Below are positions 53,401 through 60,075 of a stretch of DNA of 64,000 nucleotides, piece by piece. Each line of letters begins with the position of its first letter. The stretch's first letter is position 1. The stretch comes from Hymenobacter setariae (lineage in GTDB: Bacteria; Bacteroidota; Bacteroidia; Cytophagales; Hymenobacteraceae): contig NZ_VMRJ01000002.1 of assembly GCF_007713685.1 (NCBI RefSeq), positions 310,001 through 374,000 of the forward strand. Reading direction: 5' to 3'. The notes under the pieces were generated by a model. The model made no database searches, was not told where the DNA came from, and was given only the letters and a program-made list of their open reading frames with translations. Made by a program: the position numbers and the translations under genes.

Positions 53401-54603
53401 ATGCTAAACCGCCGCTTACTCAGAATCAAGGTCATGCAAGCCCTCTACGCCTACCAGCAGGCAGTAGCCGCCGACTTGCAACTGGCCCAAGACCGCATCG
53501 CGGCGGCGTTTGAGCCCGACCTCACCGCCGACGTAGCCCCCGACCGCCGCCTGCTCGAAGGCCAGCGCAAGCTGGGCGAGGCGCAACTGCGCGAGTGGCA
53601 CCGCACCGGCGAACTGCCCGAAACCGGCTCTGACGATAAGGAAGTAGCTGCGGCCCTAAACGCGGCCATCGACTACTACCAGAAGCTGGTGCAAAAAGAA
53701 AGCTCGTTTTACGGCGGGCAACTGCTGCACGGCGCCGAAAGCATTCACGACCAATACCTGCACCTGCTGAACTTGCCGCAGGCGCTGCTCGAAATCATTA
53801 CTGAAGACAACGAGCGGGAGGCACGCCGCTTCACCGGCCCTAGGTTCGAGGCTGAGGCCACCGCGCGGCTGTTTGGCAACGCGGCTTTTGCTAAGCTCAA
53901 GGAAAATGAGCAGCTGCTGCAAACTACCATTCGGCGCAAGCTGCAGTGGACCGACTCGGAAGAAATCGAGGCCCTGCGTGAGGCGTGGCAAAAAGAAATG
54001 AAGCCCGACGAGGCCGTGCAGGCCTACCTAGGGGGCAAAAACACGGGCCTAGCCGAAACGGACTACGAAACCGACATGGAGCTGGTACGCCACCTCTACA
54101 AGGATTTTGTATTCAAAGGTGAAGCGCTGCCGCGCTGGCTCGAAGCCAACGACCTGAACTGGGAGGAAAACCGCCCCATCGTGCGCAACCTGGTGCTGAA
54201 GACCCTGAAGATGCTGCCCTACCAGGCCGACGAAAAGCAGGAGCTGATGAACTTGAGCGCCAACTGGCAGGACGACCGCGACTTTGCCGAAACGCTCTAC
54301 AACCAAACGCTGCAAGACGATGCCAAGTCCGAGAAGCTCATTGCCGAGTCGGTGCAGAACTGGGACGTGGAGCGCGTAGCCCTGCTCGACAAGATTATCC
54401 TCAAGATGGCACTCTGCGAGATGCAGCTTTTCCGGGGCATTCCGGTGAAGGTGACCATTAACGAATACATCGAAATCAGTAAGCTCTACAGTACCCCGAA
54501 GAGCAAGCAATTCGTAAACGGTATTTTGGATAAGCTGGCGCAAGACTTGGCTGCAAGCGGCGAGATTCGCAAATCGGGCCGCGGGCTGCTGGACAATCAA
54601 TAG
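53401..54603 (+). CDS. nusB: Transcription antitermination factor NusB (extended form)
   Basis: Binds boxA RNA with NusE in rRNA antitermination. The 400-residue protein is much longer than the 140-residue E. coli NusB. It starts with the family helix MLNRRLLRIKVMQALYAYQQ. It ends with the conserved core NWDVERVALLDKIILKMALCEM, then GIPVKVTINEYIEISKLYSTPKSKQFVNGILDKL. Between them lies a long Glu/Leu-rich helical insert of roughly 230 residues. Long inserts of this kind occur in Bacteroidota NusB. It starts at an ATG and is followed after 95 bases by the YtxH gene. Confidence 0.92.
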   Translation: MLNRRLLRIKVMQALYAYQQAVAADLQLAQDRIAAAFEPDLTADVAPDRRLLEGQRKLGEAQLREWHRTGELPETGSDDKEVAAALNAAIDYYQKLVQKESSFYGGQLLHGAESIHDQYLHLLNLPQALLEIITEDNEREARRFTGPRFEAEATARLFGNAAFAKLKENEQLLQTTIRRKLQWTDSEEIEALREAWQKEMKPDEAVQAYLGGKNTGLAETDYETDMELVRHLYKDFVFKGEALPRWLEANDLNWEENRPIVRNLVLKTLKMLPYQADEKQELMNLSANWQDDRDFAETLYNQTLQDDAKSEKLIAESVQNWDVERVALLDKIILKMALCEMQLFRGIPVKVTINEYIEISKLYSTPKSKQFVNGILDKLAQDLAASGEIRKSGRGLLDNQ

Positions 54604-54698
54604 CCACCTAGGGCGTTTGGCTGGCCAGTAGCTCGGTTGAGCTGCGCCACCTTCTCCCTTGTATTCTTTCTCTTCACCCCTATTCTGACCCCACTCAC

Positions 54699-55010
54699 AT
54701 GGCTAGTAAAACAACCACCGGCCTGCTTTGCTTCACGGGCGGCGCCCTTGCCGGGGCTGCCATTGGCTTGCTCTACGCGCCCGAGACCGGCCGCGAAACT
54801 CGTTCGTTTCTCAGCTACCAGCTCGAGAAATACCGCTCGGTGTTGGCTGACCTCACCGAAAGCCTCGTGACCAGCCGCGACAACACGCCGTCCTCGGCCA
54901 AGAGCGAAGGGCAGCGCGTGATTCAGGATGCCAAGACCAAGGCTGAGCAACTGCTCGGCGATGTTGACCAGCTCATTAGCCAGATTAATTCGCGCCGCGC
55001 TACCAACTAA
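54699..55010 (+). CDS. YtxH-domain small membrane protein
   Basis: A 103-residue protein with an N-terminal membrane helix and the YtxH signature LAGAAIGLLYAPETGRETR (about 15-33). A polar helical tail follows (FLSYQLEKYRSVLADLTESL, then AKTKAEQLLGDVDQLI). Such proteins are linked to general stress responses in Firmicutes, but their function is unknown. It lies between nusB and the isocitrate dehydrogenase gene. The start is the ATG at 54699. Confidence 0.85.
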   Translation: MASKTTTGLLCFTGGALAGAAIGLLYAPETGRETRSFLSYQLEKYRSVLADLTESLVTSRDNTPSSAKSEGQRVIQDAKTKAEQLLGDVDQLISQINSRRATN

Positions 55011-55016
55011 GTGTTG

Positions 55017-55125
55017 GGTGAGGTAGGGACTTGGCGATTCAGTGGCGTAGTTTGTACTGGCGTATCTGGCTGGCTAAGCCCTTGCTTCGCCCCTTACTTG
55101 TGCCACCCACTTACCCTACCTCACC
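55017..55125. repeat. 12-bp inverted repeat between YtxH and dehydrogenase genes
   Basis: GGTGAGGTAGGG (55017-55028) and its reverse complement (55114-55125) flank an 85-base loop. The right arm ends nine bases before the dehydrogenase ATG. Function unclear. Confidence 0.4.
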
Positions 55126-55134
55126 ACCACTTTT

Positions 55135-56136
55135 ATGCATCTCGTAACGCTTATTCCCGGCGACGGCATTGGGCCCGAAATCACCCAGTCCGTAGTCGAT
55201 ATCTTTGCCGCCGCCCAAGTTCCTGTGCAGTGGGAAACCCACAATGCTGGTGAAACGGCCCTGGCTGAGAGCGGCAGCCTGCTGCCCCAGCCGCTGTACG
55301 ACTCGCTGGAGCGCACCAAAGTAGGCCTCAAAGGCCCCGTTACGACGCCCGTAGGCAAAGGCTTTAAGAGCGTAAACATCACGCTGCGCCAGAAGTACGA
55401 CCTGTACCAGAACGTGCGCCCGGCCAAGACGACGCCCGGCATCAACACCCGCTTCGAAGGCATTGACCTGGTGCTGTTTCGCGAAAATACCGAAGGCCTG
55501 TATGCCGGCCTCGAGGTGTACGACGAGCGCCTAGGTATCGCCGACTCCATCAGCCGCGTGACGGTGGAGGGCTGCCGCAAAATCTGCCAGGCTGCCTTCG
55601 CCTTCGCCTCCAAGCACGGCCGCAAGCACGTGACGATGGCCCACAAGGGCAACATCCTCAAGAACGCTGGCAAGCTGATGCTGGAAGCCGCTCGCGAGGC
55701 TGCTGCCCAGTACCCCGAGGTAACGTTCTACGACGACCGCATCATTGATAACATGTGCATGCAGCTGGTAGGAAAGCCCGAGCAGTTCGACGTGATTGTG
55801 ACCACCAACCTGTTTGGTGATATCCTGTCGGACCTCTGCGCTGGCCTAGTAGGCGGCCTAGGGGTGGTGAGCGGTGCCAATATCGGCGACAACATGGCCA
55901 TCTTCGAAGCCGTGCACGGCTCGGCCCCCGACATTGCGGGCCAAGGCAAAGCCAACCCCACCGCCCTGCTGCGCTCGGCGCTGATGATGCTAGAGCACCT
56001 AGGCGAGAAAGAGCACGCTACTCGCATCGAGAAGGCCCTCAATGAGACCTTTCTGCACAAAGAGCAGTGCACTGGCGACCTAGGCGGCAAAGCCTCGACC
56101 AAAGAATTTACGCAGTTTATTATTGACAAGCTGTAG
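55135..56136 (+). CDS. Isocitrate/isopropylmalate dehydrogenase family, NAD-type ICDH
   Basis: A 333-residue beta-decarboxylating dehydrogenase. It opens VTLIPGDGIGPEI, then has GPVTTPVGKGFKSVNITLRQ, where Ser/Asn match the isocitrate-binding pattern, the NVRP motif, LVLFRENTEGLYAGLE, the catalytic Lys in MAHKGNILK, and the metal Asp residues in VTTNLFGDILSDL. It ends with EAVHGSAPDIAGQGKANPTA. NAD isocitrate dehydrogenase is more likely than LeuB because the family sequence continues GFKSVN rather than the LeuB pattern, and no leu genes are near. The TCA-cycle role is inferred. It precedes the DUF1573 lipoprotein gene after 150 bases. Confidence 0.88.
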   Translation: MHLVTLIPGDGIGPEITQSVVDIFAAAQVPVQWETHNAGETALAESGSLLPQPLYDSLERTKVGLKGPVTTPVGKGFKSVNITLRQKYDLYQNVRPAKTTPGINTRFEGIDLVLFRENTEGLYAGLEVYDERLGIADSISRVTVEGCRKICQAAFAFASKHGRKHVTMAHKGNILKNAGKLMLEAAREAAAQYPEVTFYDDRIIDNMCMQLVGKPEQFDVIVTTNLFGDILSDLCAGLVGGLGVVSGANIGDNMAIFEAVHGSAPDIAGQGKANPTALLRSALMMLEHLGEKEHATRIEKALNETFLHKEQCTGDLGGKASTKEFTQFIIDKL

Positions 56137-56194
56137 GAACGCTCTGCTGGGCGCTCCGCGTTTGAGGGGTATAACCTCTATGAGCAACTTTCTA

Positions 56195-56270
56195 GTTGTC
56201 AAGTAGTAATTGTTAGCCATTAGCCTTTCGTAAGGCTTGAATTGCTATTTCACGATTACTACTTGACAAC
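56195..56270. repeat. 16-bp inverted repeat before the DUF1573 gene
   Basis: Arms 56195-56210 and 56255-56270 with a 44-base loop that contains GTTAGCCATTAGCC-type sequence. It begins 58 bases after the dehydrogenase stop, so it may serve as a transcript end. Confidence 0.5.
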
Positions 56271-56286
56271 TCGATTATTTAAACGC

Positions 56287-56787
56287 ATGAAGAAGATTAG
56301 CATACTCTTAGCCGTTGGCCTGCTAGCTGCTAGCTGCAACCGTGATAAGTCGGCTGAGGCCGGCACGCAGGGCATGAATGCCGCCGCTGCTGCTGCTGAC
56401 GACAACTCGAAAGCCAACCCAACCATCGACAACCCCAACGTGGCTAGCGACACCGAAGCCCCGAACCCCGACGCCCCGGTGATGACCTTTGCCGAGTCGC
56501 AGTTTGACTTTGGCGACATCAAGCCCGACAGCAAGGTGGCGCACACGTTCACCTTCACCAATACTGGCAAAACGCCACTGCTCATTGCTGATGCCACTGC
56601 CTCGTGCGGCTGCACCACCCCCAACTGGACCAAGGAGCCCGTGGCACCCGGCGCTAAAGGCACGCTCGACGTGCAGTTTGACAGCCGCGGCAAGCAGGGC
56701 CTCATCAGCAAGCAGGTGAGTGTGCGGGCCAATACGCAGCCCAGTACTACTGTTATTTACATTAAAGGCAACGTACTTACGAAGTAA
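56287..56787 (+). CDS. DUF1573 lipoprotein
   Basis: A 166-residue lipoprotein with lipobox LLAASC (Cys17), an Ala/Asn/Asp-rich linker to about residue 65, and a DUF1573 immunoglobulin-like domain: FDFGDIKPDSKVAHTFTFTNTGKTPLLI, then ASCGCTTP and RGKQGLISKQVSVRANTQPS. The Cys-Gly-Cys is typical of the family. These proteins are common in Bacteroidota periplasm or surface; function unknown. The ATG at 56287 is preferred over a start at 56242 inside the inverted repeat. It is followed by a terminator and then yajC. Confidence 0.9.
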   Translation: MKKISILLAVGLLAASCNRDKSAEAGTQGMNAAAAAADDNSKANPTIDNPNVASDTEAPNPDAPVMTFAESQFDFGDIKPDSKVAHTFTFTNTGKTPLLIADATASCGCTTPNWTKEPVAPGAKGTLDVQFDSRGKQGLISKQVSVRANTQPSTTVIYIKGNVLTK

Positions 56788-56802
56788 TTTGCCTGCTCTT
56801 AG

Positions 56803-56848
56803 GGAGGAGGTAAAGCAGTTGCTTACAAGCTGTTGTTTTACCTCCTCC
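56803..56848 (+). terminator. Terminator-like hairpin after the DUF1573 gene
   Basis: Arms 56803-56814 and 56837-56848 (GGAGGAGGTAAA type, 12 bp), followed by TTTT and a pyrimidine-rich tract. It sits 23 bases before yajC, so it may be partial. Confidence 0.6.
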
Positions 56849-56870
56849 TTTTACTTTCTTCTTTAGAGTC

Positions 56871-57200
56871 ATGACTTTTCTTACCCTTCTTCTCCAAACT
56901 GCGCCCGGCGGCGGCATCATGCAGCTGGTATTCCCGGTGGCCATTGGCCTAGTGCTGTACTTCTTCATGATTCGGCCGCAACAGCGCAAAACGGCCGACG
57001 CTAAATCCTTCCGCGAGTCGCTGGTGAAAGGCACGCGCGTGGTCACGATTGGCGGTCTGCACGGCCTATTGGTAGAAGTAGGGCCTGAGACTGTATTGCT
57101 CGAAGTAGAGCGCGGGCAGCGCCTGCGCTTCGACCGCTCGGCCATTGCCCGCCTAGCCGGTAGCACCACCGCTGCCGAAACCGTAGCTACCACCGCCTAG
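56871..57200 (+). CDS. yajC: Sec translocase accessory subunit YajC
   Basis: A 109-residue inner-membrane protein that associates with SecDF. One membrane helix (about 17-35: LVFPVAIGLVLYFFMIRPQQRK) carries the family signature, and a small cytoplasmic domain contains VVTIGGLHGLLVEVG and a tail of Ala/Thr. It overlaps no gene, but the YbbR-like gene begins one base after its stop, so the two are coupled. Confidence 0.93.
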   Translation: MTFLTLLLQTAPGGGIMQLVFPVAIGLVLYFFMIRPQQRKTADAKSFRESLVKGTRVVTIGGLHGLLVEVGPETVLLEVERGQRLRFDRSAIARLAGSTTAAETVATTA

Positions 57201-57201
57201 G

Positions 57202-57672
57202 ATGGCAGCCCTGGCGCCCCGCCTCCTTGCGCGCCTGCTGCGCCCGTTGGCTGGGCACCAATCCAGCTTTTACCAGGCCGTGCTGGCGTGCTTCGTCATT
57301 GCCAGCACGCTCTGGATGCTGCGGGCGCTCAACAGTAGCCACGTGGCCGCTCTCGATTACCCCGTGGCTTGGCACTACAATGCCCAGCGCTATCACCCGG
57401 CCCGGCCGTTGCCCGCTACCGTGCGGGTAGAGGTGCGCGGCAATGGTTGGCGCTTGCTCAGCCGGGCGCTGCACTTTCACTCGCCGCCCGCCGAGGTGCG
57501 CCTGCGCTTAGCGGGTACCCCACCACCGCGCTCGCCACTACGCCCGCCCTTGCGCCGGGCCCTAGGTACCGTGCGGTTGGTGTCCCTGCCTACCGACTCA
57601 GCCACGTTCTACCTAGTGCCGGGGGCAGATTCTACAAGCAAACCGCTTGGTAGTGGCCGTCGCCCTCTCTAA
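57202..57672 (+). CDS. YbbR/CdaR-like single-domain protein, short
   Basis: A 156-residue protein with one membrane helix near 30-45 and then a beta-rich region (LDYPVAWHYNAQRY, LPATVRVEVRGNGWRLL) that resembles a single YbbR domain. Normal YbbR/CdaR proteins have several such repeats, so this is a short form. It has an unusually Arg/Pro-rich end. The order yajC-ybbR-coaE occurs in other Bacteroidota. It begins one base after the yajC stop and ends 14 bases before coaE. Function uncertain. Confidence 0.65.
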   Translation: MAALAPRLLARLLRPLAGHQSSFYQAVLACFVIASTLWMLRALNSSHVAALDYPVAWHYNAQRYHPARPLPATVRVEVRGNGWRLLSRALHFHSPPAEVRLRLAGTPPPRSPLRPPLRRALGTVRLVSLPTDSATFYLVPGADSTSKPLGSGRRPL

Positions 57673-57686
57673 TTCTATTTAATAAC

Positions 57687-58283
57687 ATGCTGCGCATTGG
57701 CATCACTGGTGGTATTGGCTCGGGTAAGAGCATTGTAGCGCGCCTGTTTGCCGCCCTTGGGGTGCCCGTGTACGATTCCGACAGCCGGGCCAAGGGCATT
57801 ATGGCCACCGACCTAGGGCTGCGTGAGCAGCTGCTTGCGGCCTTTGGCGCCGAAACATATACCCCCGAGGGCCTACTCAACCGCACACATTTAGCCCAGC
57901 GCGTTTTTGGAGAGGCTGCGCAGGTGGCCCTGCTCAACTCGCTGGTGCACCCGCGCGTGGGTGCCGATTTTGAGGCGTGGGTGGCGGCACAGGCAGCGGC
58001 TGGCCAGCCCTATATCCTCAAGGAAGCCGCGTTGCTCTACGAATCGGGCGCTTATCGGCAGCTCGACCGCATCATCACCGTGTTTGCGCCGCCGGCCGTG
58101 CGCCACACTCGCGTGCTGCGCCGCGATGCCCACCGCTCGGCCGCCGATGTGGAGGCCATTATGCGCCAGCAGCTTAGCGATGAGGAAAAGCTGGAACGGG
58201 CCGATTACGTGGTGTACAACGATGATTCGCAGCTAGTACTTCCCCAAGTGCTGGCCTTAGACGAAGCTTTCAGAATGGGTTAA
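57687..58283 (+). CDS. coaE: Dephospho-CoA kinase
   Basis: Catalyses the last step of coenzyme A synthesis, phosphorylating the 3'-hydroxyl of dephospho-CoA. The 198-residue P-loop kinase has GITGGIGSGKS with Walker A (8-15), YDSDSRAKG, LVHPRVGADFEAW, LLYESGAY and VLRRDAHR..ADVEAIMRQQLSDEEK, the lid and base regions. Length is normal. It is the last gene of the yajC unit and is convergent with the acetyltransferase-like gene across an 18-bp-stem terminator. Confidence 0.95.
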   Translation: MLRIGITGGIGSGKSIVARLFAALGVPVYDSDSRAKGIMATDLGLREQLLAAFGAETYTPEGLLNRTHLAQRVFGEAAQVALLNSLVHPRVGADFEAWVAAQAAAGQPYILKEAALLYESGAYRQLDRIITVFAPPAVRHTRVLRRDAHRSAADVEAIMRQQLSDEEKLERADYVVYNDDSQLVLPQVLALDEAFRMG

Positions 58284-58286
58284 GTA

Positions 58287-58328
58287 GAAACGACAAGAGC
58301 TAGGAACCCGCCTAGCTCTTGTCGTTTC
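58287..58328. terminator. Bidirectional terminator-like hairpin, 18-bp perfect stem
   Basis: Arms 58287-58304 and 58311-58328 with loop AACCCG, between convergent coaE and the 58344 gene. There is no long T-run, so this rests on position and stability. Confidence 0.75.
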
Positions 58329-58343
58329 AGTCCACTAGTTACC

Positions 58344-59516
58344 TCACCGGATAATGGGGTAGCGCTCGAAGGGGCGGTCTACGAACAGCTTGCGGTAGGT
58401 GGCGTGGGTCTTGATGATTTTGGACCCAATGCTGCGCGTGACCACGAGCATCCTGGGGTTAAAATCACCAATCCAGTTCATTTCGATGTCGGTGTAGCCC
58501 GCCTTTAGGAAAGAATGCTGCGTTGACATGATAAGCGCGTTCTCAACTCCTTTACCTTGGTGCTCAGGTACTACGCCGTAGATGATACCTAGGATTTTCT
58601 TGTTGGTACGCTGGGTATAGCGCCACTGCTCCCACACAAAGCGGAGCTTACCGAGCAGGTCGAGCCGCTTGCCCACGTGCTTGAAAATCTGGTTGAGCTC
58701 GGGGATGTTAATAAAAAAGGCCACCGGTTCATCTTGGTAGTAGGCAAAGGCCAATACGCGCTCGTCGAGCACGGGCTTCATCTCCTGCACAATGTTGCGG
58801 GCCTGGTCTAGGGTCATGGGCTGCACGCCGGCGTGCTTGCCCCAGGCTAGGTTGTAGACGTGGTGAAAGTCTTGAGCTAGCTTTTCGGGTTCGGCTTTTC
58901 GAGCGTGGGTAAATAGGTAGCCGGCCGCAGTAAGCTCGGTGAGCTTCTTTTCAAAGCTGGGGTGTAGCTTCTGCGCCACCGGGCGGTAGCAGGTGTACTG
59001 CTTGAAGTAGAGCTGAAAGCCATAGCCCTCCAGCAGGCGCTGGTAGTAGGCCGGGTGCCAAAACATACCGTAATTGGGCTCGTGCTCGAAGCCATCGATG
59101 AGCACGCCCCAAAACCGGTCGCGGTCGCCGAAGTTGATGGGCCCATCCACGGCTAGCATGCCGCGCGCTTGCAGCCACTGGCAGGCCACATCGAAGAGCT
59201 GGTTAGCCGCCGCCTGGTCGTCGATGCACTCGAAGAACCCTATGCCGCCGGCGGGCAGGGTAGGGTCGGTGGCAGTGGCCGTGAGCGCATTGACGAACGC
59301 CGCGATGCGCCCAACGACCAAGCCGCTGGCATCGGTGAGCAGCCAGCGGCAGGCCGTGCCGCCCGCCGCAAACAGCTTGTTCTTGGCCGGGTCAAACACG
59401 GCCTCTAGCTCGTTGTCGAGCGGGTTGATAAAGGCGGGCGCGGCCCGGTGCAGGCGGCGCGGCAGGTCGCAAAACTGCTGCTGCTGGGCGGCGGAGATAA
59501 CTTCGAGAAGAGGCAT
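58344..59516 (-). CDS. GNAT-like acyltransferase, 390 aa
   Basis: A 390-residue cytoplasmic protein. I read it as a two-part acyltransferase-like fold. The N-terminal half has a GNAT-like strand GLVVGRIAAFVNA and GGIGFFECIDD with DQAAANQLFDVACQWL. The C-terminal half contains IIYGVVPEHQGKGVENALI, which resembles the GNAT acetyl-CoA loop (Q/RxxGxG/A). The middle contains NFGDRDRFWGVLIDGFEHEPNYGMFWHPAYY. Conserved Bacteroidota proteins of this layout exist, without a known substrate to my knowledge. The ATG at 59516 is preferred to the GTG at 59522. It is monocistronic. Confidence 0.75.
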   Translation of the reverse strand: MPLLEVISAAQQQQFCDLPRRLHRAAPAFINPLDNELEAVFDPAKNKLFAAGGTACRWLLTDASGLVVGRIAAFVNALTATATDPTLPAGGIGFFECIDDQAAANQLFDVACQWLQARGMLAVDGPINFGDRDRFWGVLIDGFEHEPNYGMFWHPAYYQRLLEGYGFQLYFKQYTCYRPVAQKLHPSFEKKLTELTAAGYLFTHARKAEPEKLAQDFHHVYNLAWGKHAGVQPMTLDQARNIVQEMKPVLDERVLAFAYYQDEPVAFFINIPELNQIFKHVGKRLDLLGKLRFVWEQWRYTQRTNKKILGIIYGVVPEHQGKGVENALIMSTQHSFLKAGYTDIEMNWIGDFNPRMLVVTRSIGSKIIKTHATYRKLFVDRPFERYPIIR

Positions 59517-59625
59517 TTCCACAAAGATAGGTTGGCCCCGGCCGGGCGGGCGGGCCCTAGGTACTGCCTAAGCGGGTAAGCTCGGCCGCAGTCAACTAGT
59601 GCTAAGGGATTGTCTGCGAGTGGCT

Positions 59626-60045
59626 TTATTCGTCTTCTTCGGGGGGCAGCTGGCGCTGGAAGTACTGCTGCAAAATGGCATCGACTTTGGCCCGGGTGAG
59701 GGGCTTGCTCACCCAATCGGCCACGGGTAGCTTGGCCATGCGGGCTTGGTCGCGCGCGTGCACCGAGGTCGTGAGCACAATGACAACGGGTGGCGGGCTA
59801 GGCGGCTGGATGTAGGCTTCCAAAAACTCGATACCATCCATGACGGGCATGTGCACATCGAGCAGCACCAGAGCTGGGCACCGGTCGTTGGGGGGTGGGT
59901 TTTCGGCCAGCAGCGCCAGGGCGTCGGCGCCATTTTCGGCCACTAGGCAGTGGTCGGTCACGCCCAGGCTCAGCAGCAGCTGCTCGTGCAGGAAGTTCGT
60001 CGTCGGGTCGTCGTCAACCAACAAAACGCTAGATAGCTTTTGCAT
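59626..60045 (-). CDS. Single-domain response regulator
   Basis: A 139-residue receiver-only regulator. Acidic pocket Asp11-13, phosphorylatable Asp63 in LVLLDVHMPVMDG, the switch Thr92/93 in VLTTSVHA and Lys114 in VSKPL are all present. There is no output domain, so it probably acts through protein interaction (CheY/Spo0F-like) or in a phosphorelay. It starts 30 bases after the histidine kinase stop on the same strand, which marks it as the likely partner. Confidence 0.93.
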   Translation of the reverse strand: MQKLSSVLLVDDDPTTNFLHEQLLLSLGVTDHCLVAENGADALALLAENPPPNDRCPALVLLDVHMPVMDGIEFLEAYIQPPSPPPVVIVLTTSVHARDQARMAKLPVADWVSKPLTRAKVDAILQQYFQRQLPPEEDE

Positions 60046-60075
60046 AGTCTTACGGAGCGGAGAGCTGGAAAGGTC

